This document shows positions 5,704-13,273 of a stretch of DNA of 15,627 nt, piece after piece. This DNA comes from Euryarchaeota archaeon UBA602 (lineage in GTDB: Archaea > Thermoplasmatota > Poseidoniia > Poseidoniales > Thalassarchaeaceae), in assembly GCA_002498455.1 (NCBI GenBank), contig DAHO01000076.1, positions 12,715 to 28,341 of the forward strand, given 5' to 3'. Within the stretch, counting starts at the first letter, position 1. The number at the start of each line of letters is the position of its first letter. The position numbers and the translations under genes were made by a program. The notes beneath the pieces were generated by a model. That model was not told the DNA's origin. It saw nothing but the letters and a program-made list of their open reading frames with translations, and made no database searches.

Positions 5704-7995
5704 TCAAATCACCCCCCATAGGATGCCAACGAAGATTAGCATCCCAATGGCTGTCATTAGCAAATAATCGCTGGCACGGCCGGTCGTGTATTGACGAATC
5801 CATACACTCAGCCATTGCGAACCACGCTCAATGCCCTTGATGACACCATCAACCCAATTCTTGTCAATCCAGGCTGAAATATTGGCCAGAGGCAATAGGG
5901 TCTTGGAAATCAACCACTCGTATGCATCATCAATGTACAAGCGATTGTGCAAGGCTATGGCAAGCCCACCCTCAGCAAGTTCACCAACATCGGTGTGACC
6001 AACACTTCCAGAGTATCGTATCAACCAGGAGGTCAGTGGTATGGCGCGCTCGCCTTCCGAAAGATGTCCGCCGTGCATTCGAGCAGCAATGAAAGGACCA
6101 AGACCTGCTGACAGAAGAATGGCTGTCCAACCCACAATCTTGAGCGTATTGTCTTCAGGTAGGAAAGCGTGCTCCAGTTCGTAGAGGATGGCTTCCACTG
6201 GGTGCTTGAATAAGTCAGTCATGAAGTGCGAGCCCTTTGTACTCGCAGGATCGGATAACCAATACACAAAGTGGCCGCAAGCGAGCAGGAATCCACTGAA
6301 AGCTGTCACGATTGATAGGGTCACCAAAGGCGTCTTAATCCACTGCGTTTCTTCATGCACGTGTTCTACAACATCACTCTTGGGCTTTCCAGCGAAAGTC
6401 ATGAACCACATTCGTGACATGTAGAAGCCCGTCATGCCAGCGGTTGCCAATACCAAAATGGCAGGGAATAGAATCATCTCTCCACCCTTCAAGTATACAT
6501 TCCAAGCTTGGCCAACGATACCTTCCTTTGACCAGAATCCGCCAATCAAAGGTATACCGATAATTGACATGGAACCAAGCATCATAGCAGTGCTAGTCAC
6601 CGGCATCTTGCTTGCGAGGCCACCCATATTTCGCATATCTTGGGGGTCGAAGTGATGGTGGTCCCCCTCATCTCCGTCGCCGTGAGCATGCTCATGCGCG
6701 TGGTGCATTTCATGAATCACGGAACCCGATGACATGAACAACATGGCCTTGGCCATGGCGTGGTTGAACAGGTGGAACATGGCAGCACCGAAGGCAAACA
6801 ACGCATACTTCTCGTATCCTTCATTGGCCAACCAACAGGCTGCACCCAATCCCGTGAAAATATACGCCAATTGACTCATGGTCGAATAAGCCAAAACGCG
6901 CTTGATATCATTGGCCACGAAGGCGATCAGTGCCGCCATGAAAGCAGTGATGCCGCCAATCCAAGCAATCAACATTGCAACATCGGACAACGCTCCTTCG
7001 AAACTGGCTTCACTAAAGATAGGGAACATTCGTGCCACTAGATACAGACCCGCATTGACCATGGTTGCCGCGTGAATCAGGGCGGAGACTGGGGTTGGAC
7101 CCTCCATCGCATCGGGCAACCATACGTGCAGTGGGAACTGCGCAGATTTGCCCACACAACCAATGAACATCATGATCAATGGCCATTGAAGGTCTGCACC
7201 TTGGATGGTTCCATTCATGGTGGGATCTCCGAAAATGACAGCGAACTCAAGGCTGTGATACAAATCATACAGCATGAACAAGCCGACCATGAGGAACACG
7301 TCACCCACACGAGTGGTGAGGAATGCCTTCTTGGCCGCTGCAGCTGCACTCGGTTTTTCCCAATAGAAGCCGATGAGAAGGTAAGAACAGAGACCCATGA
7401 TTTCCCAGAAGATGAACAACCAAAGGAAACTGTCCGCCAGCACCATGCCGAACATTCCCATGCTGAACAATACAAATTCAGCGAAGAAGCGATGGTTACG
7501 ATCTTCGTTCTGATGATCGGTCGTCATGTATCCAATTGCGAACCAGCAAATCAGGAAACAGAGGAAAGCGGCGACGAACAGAACTGTGAGGGACACACTG
7601 TCAATCCACAATCCGAAGCTTAGTGTCGAAGTTGCCCAATCTCCATTGGCCTCTAGGACCTCAAAGTGAATCCAGTCAAGGATGATACCTTGAGCACCAA
7701 ATTCAGCATGATGTACCAAGAATTCTACAATCAGCCATACGGTCAATGAAAGGGTAATCATCAACCCTGCAAGCGCGACGATTCCGCCTTCTTTCAGTTG
7801 ATGCTTCCACCAATCTTCACCCTTGTTCATCTGGCCAATAATGAGAATGGCCGGGAAGATAAACAGAGGGACGGCGACAATCAAGAAAGCACTCTCGATC
7901 GCTTCGAATCCCATGGCCATACGAATTCCGGGGAAGGAAACCATCGCCAAAACCGGTAGCAGTAGGTTCCATTCTGCTTTGCTGTGTTCTCCCAT
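5704..7995 (-). CDS. nuoL: Complex I membrane subunit L (NuoL/FpoL), antiporter-like, with lateral helix region
   Basis: NuoL is the distal antiporter-like pump subunit, with a C-terminal lateral helix that braces the arm. Channel residues are intact: Glu198 in FWEIMGLCSYLLIGF, Lys283 and His290 in GKSAQFPLHVWLPDAM, His308 in ALIHAATMVNAG, Lys365 in NDIKRVLAYSTMSQL, and Lys416 in NHAMAKAMLF. KMPVTSTA and IPLIGGFWSKEGI (463-493) follow as in the family. At 763 residues it exceeds the usual 610-680 or so. Extra sequence lies at the N-terminus, where there is probably one more membrane segment at about 34-54, and in a His-rich loop at 428-448 (nine His in 21 residues). The late part (after about 660) carries the lateral helix and a final membrane anchor ending WGVI. 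The ATG at 7995 follows GGGGGGA by five bases. Confidence 0.96.
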   Translation of the reverse strand: MGEHSKAEWNLLLPVLAMVSFPGIRMAMGFEAIESAFLIVAVPLFIFPAILIIGQMNKGEDWWKHQLKEGGIVALAGLMITLSLTVWLIVEFLVHHAEFGAQGIILDWIHFEVLEANGDWATSTLSFGLWIDSVSLTVLFVAAFLCFLICWFAIGYMTTDHQNEDRNHRFFAEFVLFSMGMFGMVLADSFLWLFIFWEIMGLCSYLLIGFYWEKPSAAAAAKKAFLTTRVGDVFLMVGLFMLYDLYHSLEFAVIFGDPTMNGTIQGADLQWPLIMMFIGCVGKSAQFPLHVWLPDAMEGPTPVSALIHAATMVNAGLYLVARMFPIFSEASFEGALSDVAMLIAWIGGITAFMAALIAFVANDIKRVLAYSTMSQLAYIFTGLGAACWLANEGYEKYALFAFGAAMFHLFNHAMAKAMLFMSSGSVIHEMHHAHEHAHGDGDEGDHHHFDPQDMRNMGGLASKMPVTSTAMMLGSMSIIGIPLIGGFWSKEGIVGQAWNVYLKGGEMILFPAILVLATAGMTGFYMSRMWFMTFAGKPKSDVVEHVHEETQWIKTPLVTLSIVTAFSGFLLACGHFVYWLSDPASTKGSHFMTDLFKHPVEAILYELEHAFLPEDNTLKIVGWTAILLSAGLGPFIAARMHGGHLSEGERAIPLTSWLIRYSGSVGHTDVGELAEGGLAIALHNRLYIDDAYEWLISKTLLPLANISAWIDKNWVDGVIKGIERGSQWLSVWIRQYTTGRASDYLLMTAIGMLIFVGILWGVI
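5709..5717 (-). promoter_or_regulatory. nuoM ribosome binding site embedded in the end of nuoL
   Basis: The minus strand reads GGGGGGTGA within the last codons of nuoL (Trp-Gly-Val-Ile-stop), then TTTGA, then the GTG start of nuoM. The spacing of five bases and the fit to the GGAGGTGA consensus seen elsewhere in the operon support GTG at 5703 as the start. The stop of nuoL and the GTG are directly adjacent, which favours translational coupling. Confidence 0.7.
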
Positions 7996-8000
7996 ACAAG

Positions 8001-8007
8001 TCCCCCC
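8001..8007 (-). promoter_or_regulatory. nuoL ribosome binding site (G6A) fused to the nuoK stop codon
   Basis: The G of the nuoK TAG stop is the first base of the run GGGGGGA, which is followed by CTTGT and the nuoL ATG. This fixes the nuoL start. It also provides the template for recognising the matching arrangement in front of RIO1. Confidence 0.7.
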
Positions 8008-8309
8008 TAATGCTTCAACAGCGTAACCTCATCCATAGAAATCGTGCCACGCTTGCTGTAAAGCGCCAAGAATATCGCCAGGCCGACTGCAACTTCTGCT
8101 GCTGCGATGGCGATAGCGACTGAAGTGAATACCCAACCATCGATGCTGTTGTAATGCATGGCACCCGCAACAAAATTGAGGTTGACTGCATTGAGCATGA
8201 TTTCAATGCACATCAGGACAATGATTGCGTTCTTACGGGTGAAAACACCGACCAATCCAATGCAGAATAGGAAAGCACCCAAACCAGCAACCCATGTTGG
8301 CTCAATCAT
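8007..8309 (-). CDS. nuoK: Complex I membrane subunit K (NuoK/FpoK, ND4L)
   Basis: NuoK is a three-helix subunit between NuoJ and NuoN that carries part of the proton path. Both essential membrane glutamates are present at the same numbers as in E. coli: Glu36 in VLMCIEIMLNAVNL and Glu72 in AIAAAEVAVGLAIFLAL. Length is 100 residues, the family norm. Three membrane segments are at about 5-24, 28-50 and 58-83. The ATG overlaps the nuoJ2 stop (ATGA) and GGAGGTGA lies six bases upstream. The gene ends with a TAG that merges into the nuoL ribosome binding site. Confidence 0.96.
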   Translation of the reverse strand: MIEPTWVAGLGAFLFCIGLVGVFTRKNAIIVLMCIEIMLNAVNLNFVAGAMHYNSIDGWVFTSVAIAIAAAEVAVGLAIFLALYSKRGTISMDEVTLLKH

Positions 8310-8578
8310 TCCTCTTCACCTCCATGGAGTTCCCACATCAGGTTAATTTCTCGCTCATCACGTACCAAGTATGCTGCTCCGGCCATTGCCATGGTCAATA
8401 ATGCGCCCAGAATCACCAGAGTGAATGCCCAATCGTCTAGAACAGCTGTGGCAAATTCAAGAGTGGTCAAATCTCCCGATGAACCCGGACCCCAATTGGC
8501 TGGGTTCATGACAACGGAAAGCAACAGACCGAGTATTCCAATGATACCCAATCGAGCGGCTGTACCGATGAGTCTCAT
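8306..8578 (-). CDS. nuoJ: Complex I subunit J, C-terminal half (NuoJ2/FpoJ2-like)
   Basis: This 90-residue protein has two membrane segments (about 9-24 and 50-71). The second, VILGALLTMAMAGAAYLV, resembles the last helix of NuoJ (family pattern LLLvAiiGAivLa). A charged tail (RDEREINLMWELHGGEEE) follows. Sequence similarity alone is modest, and the assignment rests on this pattern plus position exactly between the N-terminal NuoJ gene and nuoK. The ATG overlaps the preceding stop (ATGA) and has GGAGGAGG upstream, so the split is a true gene boundary rather than a frameshift. A divided J subunit is known from the methanogen Fpo operon (fpoJ in two genes). Confidence 0.75.
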   Translation of the reverse strand: MRLIGTAARLGIIGILGLLLSVVMNPANWGPGSSGDLTTLEFATAVLDDWAFTLVILGALLTMAMAGAAYLVRDEREINLMWELHGGEEE

Positions 8579-8883
8579 TCGAAATCCTCCTCCATGATCT
8601 GTCGACGTGAGAGCATCACACCGAACGCAAAGACCAGCATGACGCTTCCGAGATAGACGAGAATTTGAATTGCGGCCAGCATCTCAGCGTTCGCCATCAA
8701 GAACACACCCGCGACAGCAAAGAAGCACATGATTAGAGCCAACATCGAATGAGCGACACGCTTGGAGTAAACCGTACCCAAAGCACCGCCGATGGCAATC
8801 ACGGACAAGATGGTGAATGCAATGCCTTCGACTGAGGCAAGAATATCGCCAATTGGGTCCATAATCAGGCCAGGTAATTCCAC
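8575..8883 (-). CDS. nuoJ: Complex I subunit J, N-terminal half (NuoJ1/FpoJ1, ND6-like)
   Basis: NuoJ (ND6) couples the quinone site to the pumps through its third helix, which can change between alpha and pi form. This 102-residue protein contains the three N-terminal helices, including the hallmark segment AAIQILVYLGSVMLVFAFGV at about 70-89 (family: A-x-Q-x-x-V-Y-x-G-A-x-x-V). The start is GTG at 8883, two bases after the nuoI stop, with GGAGG seven bases upstream. The rest of the usual 165-200 residue protein is supplied by the next gene, which overlaps by four bases. Confidence 0.92.
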   Translation of the reverse strand: MELPGLIMDPIGDILASVEGIAFTILSVIAIGGALGTVYSKRVAHSMLALIMCFFAVAGVFLMANAEMLAAIQILVYLGSVMLVFAFGVMLSRRQIMEEDFE

Positions 8884-8885
8884 AA

Positions 8886-9956
8886 TCAGGCCTCCGAACC
8901 GGCTCCGTCTATGTTCGATTTTTCAGATGCATTGGCCTTCGACTTTGCTGCAGCTTCTTTCTCCTGAGCGGCTTTCTTCTCAGCTGCTTTCTCTGCCTTT
9001 TTTCGTGCTTTTTCTGCCCTTTTAGCCAATTCACGGTCAACCGCTTCGGCATGTTGAATGGGTAATACTCGGGTTCTATCCGCCTCGAACCATAGATCTT
9101 CACGAGTAAATCCTGACATTCCATCATATTCATTGGTCATGAAAAATGAGTTAAACGGACAGGATTCCATACATAGCCCACAAAACATACATCGGCCAAT
9201 ATCTATTCTACCAGAGACGATATCAACTTCGGCTCCGAGAAGTTCTGAGGCGGCGACCTCCTCTGTAGTACCCGAAGCATTCCACCTTACGCTAACACTA
9301 TCTCCTGACAGATTGATTACTTCTCCAAATTCATATTCCTCAGGTGGAGCATTATGCGAAATTGAGATTTCAAAGTTGGCTGCAGCTTCCTTGCTACCCT
9401 CTAGTCTTCGGGCGGCCATGCCACCAATCTCAAGTTCAACACCATATCCGTGATATTCTTCACCTTCTTCGGGAATATCCAATACATTCACCCGAGTTTC
9501 AGTTTCCATGTGGAGACAATCGTTGGGGCAAATTCGTACGCAGGCCTTGCAGGCCGTACATGTCTCCCAAATTACACCTATGCGTCCGTTGTAGTTACCC
9601 GGGACGAAAAGCCAAGGTTCCATTTCCTCTAAACGCTCATATGGGTACATGACCGTCACAGGTCGCTCGAAATTTGGGAATAGATCTGTAGTTTCCCGGT
9701 CTGCTGCGTAGGTTTGACCAGATAGGGATGAGTATCGGTCTCTGTCATATTGGTTCATTTCAGAAATTCTTTCCTTATCCCAAAGCGATGTAACTTGTCC
9801 ATGATATGGCTTACTTTGTCCATGCGCCTGAAGGAACTTCATTCGGCCAATGATCGGAAATGTTCGAAGTGCTGCCTTCAGTGTGATCCACATCGGTCGA
9901 ACCACTAAGTTTCGGAAATTCGGGGTTGCATGCTCGTGATATGCCAAAATCATCAC
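8886..9956 (-). CDS. nuoI: Complex I Fe-S subunit I (NuoI/FpoI), enlarged, with two [4Fe-4S] motifs
   Basis: NuoI carries clusters N6a and N6b, which pass electrons toward NuoB. The two motifs are CTACKACVRICP (Cys133, 136, 139, 143) and CMFCGLCMESCP (Cys256, 259, 262, 266), preceded by the family signature RPVTVMYPYE (98-107). The first 40 residues give the usual amphipathic membrane-surface helices. The protein has 356 residues against roughly 150-220 in the family. Extra parts are about 50 residues at 45-97, about 80 residues between the two Fe-S motifs (usual spacing near 30, here 113), and a Lys/Ala/Glu-rich helical tail from about 304. Within the inter-motif insert, FGEVINLSGDSVSVRW and the strands after it look like a small SH3/Tudor-like barrel. 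The start is GTG at 9956 or the adjoining ATG at 9953; both overlap the nuoH stop. Confidence 0.95.
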   Translation of the reverse strand: MMILAYHEHATPNFRNLVVRPMWITLKAALRTFPIIGRMKFLQAHGQSKPYHGQVTSLWDKERISEMNQYDRDRYSSLSGQTYAADRETTDLFPNFERPVTVMYPYERLEEMEPWLFVPGNYNGRIGVIWETCTACKACVRICPNDCLHMETETRVNVLDIPEEGEEYHGYGVELEIGGMAARRLEGSKEAAANFEISISHNAPPEEYEFGEVINLSGDSVSVRWNASGTTEEVAASELLGAEVDIVSGRIDIGRCMFCGLCMESCPFNSFFMTNEYDGMSGFTREDLWFEADRTRVLPIQHAEAVDRELAKRAEKARKKAEKAAEKKAAQEKEAAAKSKANASEKSNIDGAGSEA

Positions 9957-11401
9957 TCCTTATGTTGTCCTGGACCTGCTACGTCTACCGTCTGAACGCT
10001 GAATGGTCTAATCTGGGCTTCAAGCGCTTCAGGGTCTTCGTCGATTGATAACAGTATGAAAAGAGCGACAAAGATTAGTGTAATCAAGATGGGGACCAAA
10101 ATCGGCCATTGTTCATTTATTCCATCGTATACCCACAATCTTAGCGCGACTGCCATGGCAAGATTTACTACACTCAATGGCAGCAACCAGCGCCAGCCAA
10201 ATTCTAGAATTTGGTCGGTTCGGACTCGGTGCAAAGCAGCTCGGAACCATACAAAGAAGATGAAGATGAACCATGATTTCAACAGCAGCCAAATGATGTG
10301 TGGAGCATAACTGATGAACGGAATTGAATCTTCGAACGGTGCTTCCCATCCTCCTAGGAAGAAAAGTGCGAAGAGGATGCAAGCAGCATAGGTACGGAGA
10401 TACTCAGATGCAAACATCAGACCCCAACGCATGCCACCATATTCGGTCCACCAACCTTCGACCAATTCTGCTTCTGCTTCAGGCATATCGAATGGGATTC
10501 GCTCAACCTCGGCAACCATGACGACGATGAACAAAACTGCACCCATCGGCATCAAGAAAATATTCCAAACTCCACTGTCTGCTTGGAATTCTACGACTTC
10601 AATCATATTGAATGAACCAGAGATGACGACCACGCCGAGGACTGTAACCAAGAGAGGGATTTCATATGCAGTCAATTGTGCAGCTGATCTGATTCCACCA
10701 AGTAAAGTATACTTGTTATTAGATGACCAGCCCGCAAAGAAGACACCCAACGGTGCTACACTGAAAACAGCCATCAAGAATAGAATAGACATTTCTGAGT
10801 TATTTGAGTAATAGTGTGGACTTAGAGGAATGAAGGTGAAACACATCACGGTTGTTGCGATAATCAGGAATGGTGCCACCTCAAACACGTATCGATCGGC
10901 CTTTTCTGGAACCATGTGTTCCTTGGTCAGAAATTTCATCCCATCTGCTACATTTTGGAAGAAGCCTGGCAGAAGCCACCAAACACCGTGCCAAGACCGG
11001 TTGTTCACTCGAGAAACTACTTCCATCTCGTGATCATTTCCTGCCAACTGATTCAGTGCTCTATTTACGGCCCCGACAGGTGCTCCTGCTCCGAACGGTA
11101 ATTGATTCCACCATTCTCCAGCAGTCACACCATTTTCTCCAATCCATAGACTACGCAGCGCGGTACGAGCACCTCGCCTATCCATCAATCTCCCTAGCAA
11201 TTTTCTCTCCATCCAAAGGAGTACAGGTAGAGTTCCCATGATTCCTGAAAATGCGAAAACCGCCATGATGAACTCTGTCAAGAACATCGAAACACTGTCT
11301 GTGTATTCCCAATGTCTAGACATCCCTACAGTATTCTCTGCGACAAAGTCCGTTGCAGAATGAACCCATCCGCGCAGATTTAGTACGTCTTCTGTAGCCA
11401 T
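9953..11401 (-). CDS. nuoH: Complex I membrane subunit H (NuoH/FpoH, ND1), with large loop insertion
   Basis: NuoH forms the membrane part of the quinone chamber. Signatures present: MERKLLGRL (64-72), NVADGMKFLTKE (150-161), FAGWSSNNKYTLLGGIRSAA (222-241), the conserved acidic loop VERIPFDMPEAEAELVEG (299-316) and TEYGGMRWG (319-327). The ATG at 11401 was chosen because AGGTGA lies four bases upstream. The frame is open to 11479, but that would overlap nuoD by 74 bases. The product is 482 residues against about 320-340. Part of the excess is an insertion of nearly 60 residues (about 78-132) in the short loop that normally reads RxGPNRVGP, so the ER to AD distance is 85 residues instead of about 26. 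The rest is an N-terminal extension and an extra C-terminal membrane segment with a polar tail. The gene lies directly after nuoD, where nuoEFG would be in bacteria. Confidence 0.95.
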   Translation of the reverse strand: MATEDVLNLRGWVHSATDFVAENTVGMSRHWEYTDSVSMFLTEFIMAVFAFSGIMGTLPVLLWMERKLLGRLMDRRGARTALRSLWIGENGVTAGEWWNQLPFGAGAPVGAVNRALNQLAGNDHEMEVVSRVNNRSWHGVWWLLPGFFQNVADGMKFLTKEHMVPEKADRYVFEVAPFLIIATTVMCFTFIPLSPHYYSNNSEMSILFLMAVFSVAPLGVFFAGWSSNNKYTLLGGIRSAAQLTAYEIPLLVTVLGVVVISGSFNMIEVVEFQADSGVWNIFLMPMGAVLFIVVMVAEVERIPFDMPEAEAELVEGWWTEYGGMRWGLMFASEYLRTYAACILFALFFLGGWEAPFEDSIPFISYAPHIIWLLLKSWFIFIFFVWFRAALHRVRTDQILEFGWRWLLPLSVVNLAMAVALRLWVYDGINEQWPILVPILITLIFVALFILLSIDEDPEALEAQIRPFSVQTVDVAGPGQHKE

Positions 11402-11405
11402 TGAA

Positions 11406-11411
11406 TCACCT
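11406..11411 (-). promoter_or_regulatory. nuoH ribosome binding site overlapping the nuoD stop
   Basis: The minus strand reads AGGTGA, whose last three bases are the nuoD TGA stop, then TTCA and the ATG at 11401. This matches the GGAGGTGA core used for nuoB, nuoN and nuoK and fixes the nuoH start at 11401 instead of the longer frame. Confidence 0.7.
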
Positions 11412-12557
11412 GTCAGTCTCTCCAATACAAGGATCAAATGAACCCATAATCGCCGGAATATCGGCAATCTTGTATCCAATCATGCATTTACTAGCATAGG
11501 GGATTGTGATGAACATGGGGCTTCTGATCGATATTCTGTAGGGGTGCTTTCCTCGCTCTTCTCCGCCACCAACAAGATAGAACATTGATTCACCCCGGCT
11601 GTCCTCAAAATGATGGAATCCTGTTTGCCCTTCTGATGCTCTAGCAGGTGCTTTACCCCAAATATTCTCAGTGAAAATTTTGTCATCTTCCTTTGAATAG
11701 TGAGTATCAGCACCACCTGGGAAATGGGTGAATGCATCAAGAATCATGCGTGCACTCTGAATCATCTCCTCGACGCGAACACGGTACCGGTCATAGCAAT
11801 CACTTCCTTTGATTGATGATCTTTCGACTGCAGGCTCCCAATCCAATTCATCGTAAACAGAGTAGGGGTGTGCCCAGCGAACATCATAATTGTGGCCTGC
11901 AGCACGTATATTGGGTCCTGTGACTCCATGGTTCATCATTTCCTCAGCTTTTGCATAACCAACACCTTGAGTACGAACAAGGAAAATTGTACTTTCATCG
12001 AGTAGTGCTTCGTATTCTTGGATTCTGTCGAGGAATAATTCCAGTTTTGCTTTACAGCGCATCGCAAATCCAATTGGAAGGTCACGCTTGACTCCACCCA
12101 CTCTTGGGAAGTTGTAGTGCATTCGAGAACCACCCAATTCTTGCATCAGGTCCATCATCATCTCTCGCTCACGTAAGCACCAAACTAAACCAGTGAGATT
12201 GCCTACGTCAGGGCAGTATGCACCTAGCCACATTAGGTGACTGGCTATTCGCTGTAATTCTACAGCGATCATTCGAATGTATTCTGCCCGTTCTGGGACC
12301 TCTACCTCAAGTAAGTCCTCAGCGGCATAGATGTAAGCATGTGACCAAGTATTGGCACTCGCATAGCATAGACGATCACAGTAAGTCGTAATTTGTGTGA
12401 AATCTCGAGCTTCACAAATCTTTTCAACACCTCTGTGGATATATCCCAAATCAGGTTCAGTATCTACGACTGTTTCGCCATCGATTTTGACCTTGAGAGT
12501 CCACAGCCCGTGGGTCATAGGGTGTTGAGGCCCCATTGAAATCCACATTTCTGCCAT
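11406..12557 (-). CDS. nuoD: Complex I 49 kDa subunit D (NuoD/FpoD), quinone-binding
   Basis: NuoD, a relative of the [NiFe]-hydrogenase large subunit, forms the quinone headgroup site with NuoB. The N-terminal MGPQHPMTHG (8-17) carries the quinone His12, and DRLCY (61-65) gives the partner Tyr65. DLGYIHRGVEK (36-46), GPNIRAAG (214-221) and the C-terminal GSFDPCIGETDR (372-383) are family hallmarks. The hydrogenase NiFe cysteine pairs are absent, as expected for a complex I subunit. At 383 residues it is the usual stand-alone length and is not fused to NuoC. The ATG overlaps the nuoC TAA by one base (TAATG) with GGAGGG seven bases upstream. Confidence 0.97.
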   Translation of the reverse strand: MAEMWISMGPQHPMTHGLWTLKVKIDGETVVDTEPDLGYIHRGVEKICEARDFTQITTYCDRLCYASANTWSHAYIYAAEDLLEVEVPERAEYIRMIAVELQRIASHLMWLGAYCPDVGNLTGLVWCLREREMMMDLMQELGGSRMHYNFPRVGGVKRDLPIGFAMRCKAKLELFLDRIQEYEALLDESTIFLVRTQGVGYAKAEEMMNHGVTGPNIRAAGHNYDVRWAHPYSVYDELDWEPAVERSSIKGSDCYDRYRVRVEEMIQSARMILDAFTHFPGGADTHYSKEDDKIFTENIWGKAPARASEGQTGFHHFEDSRGESMFYLVGGGEERGKHPYRISIRSPMFITIPYASKCMIGYKIADIPAIMGSFDPCIGETDR

Positions 12558-13264
12558 TACTTGACCCTCCCTGAATCTTCGGGCTTGCGGCCGAATCCTT
12601 GAGCATCATCGTACATTTCATTGAAATCGTGATAGCGCAACTTGTGTTGTTTTTGAAGTGGATGGTAGCCGGTGGGTGTATCATGCGGCAAGAGGACCCG
12701 ACGCATTCCCTTGTGGCCTTCGAAATCGATACCGACCAAATCCCATGTTTCTTTCTCATTCCAATCCGCACCAACCCAAATGTCGGCAACACTTGGAACT
12801 GAAGGAGTTCGAGTCTCTGGAATCGTCATTGAAATCTCAAATTCTAATGGTGTTTCAATCAGTTTGAGGGACTCGATATCGACTCTGGTTTCTTTGAGCA
12901 TTTTCTTGTTAATCTTCGGATTCTTTTTGCCCAGATCTTCGTTATCTAGGCTGACCACAAATCCTGGGTTCTTCACACCTGAGCGCATCAAATGAACAAC
13001 GACCTGCCAAGTTGCATCAGAATTATCTGGCCAATGTATTCCTGTAATCATTGAGCAATGGTCAACCTTCTTGGATTTCTTTAGCCATTTAGCGAGATTT
13101 CGCCACTCGGAAGCCGCCACTTCGATGTATACGTAGGCGTTCTTGCGTCTGCCACCTGTGTGGTTGCGGATTTCGGCCTGAACTGCATCGCCAAAATCTG
13201 TGATATCTGCCAAAATATCTTCAGCAGCCGCTTGGAATTGTGCTGCACTGACTTCTTTTGCCAT
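12557..13264 (-). CDS. nuoC: Complex I 30 kDa subunit C (NuoC/FpoC)
   Basis: NuoC is a soluble structural subunit that clamps NuoD and NuoI in the peripheral arm. The family core is at about 151-203: PSVPSVADIWVGADWNEKET, then WDLVGIDFEGHKGMRRVLLP and GYHPLQK (family: ERExYDLxGIxFxGHPxLxRILLP). A lysine-rich segment (KKNPKINKKMLKETR, 113-127) is inserted before it. Length is 235 residues against about 160-220. The ATG at 13264 follows GAGGG, which overlaps the nuoB stop. It ends with a one-base overlap with nuoD. Confidence 0.93.
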   Translation of the reverse strand: MAKEVSAAQFQAAAEDILADITDFGDAVQAEIRNHTGGRRKNAYVYIEVAASEWRNLAKWLKKSKKVDHCSMITGIHWPDNSDATWQVVVHLMRSGVKNPGFVVSLDNEDLGKKNPKINKKMLKETRVDIESLKLIETPLEFEISMTIPETRTPSVPSVADIWVGADWNEKETWDLVGIDFEGHKGMRRVLLPHDTPTGYHPLQKQHKLRYHDFNEMYDDAQGFGRKPEDSGRVK

Positions 13265-13273
13265 TTCAATCCC

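Noticed and set aside
7072..7623. Plus-strand open frame of 183 codons inside nuoL
   Set aside because: It is antisense to conserved NuoL channel helices and has a Gln/Glu/His-rich shadow composition with no family features.
8306..8883. Frameshift breaking a single nuoJ gene
   Set aside because: Both halves have their own start and ribosome binding site with a clean ATGA overlap, and a split J subunit is known in archaeal Fpo operons.
11402..11479. Longer nuoH start upstream of the ATG at 11401
   Set aside because: It would overlap nuoD by 74 bases over the conserved NuoD C-terminus. The ATG at 11401 has AGGTGA at ideal spacing.
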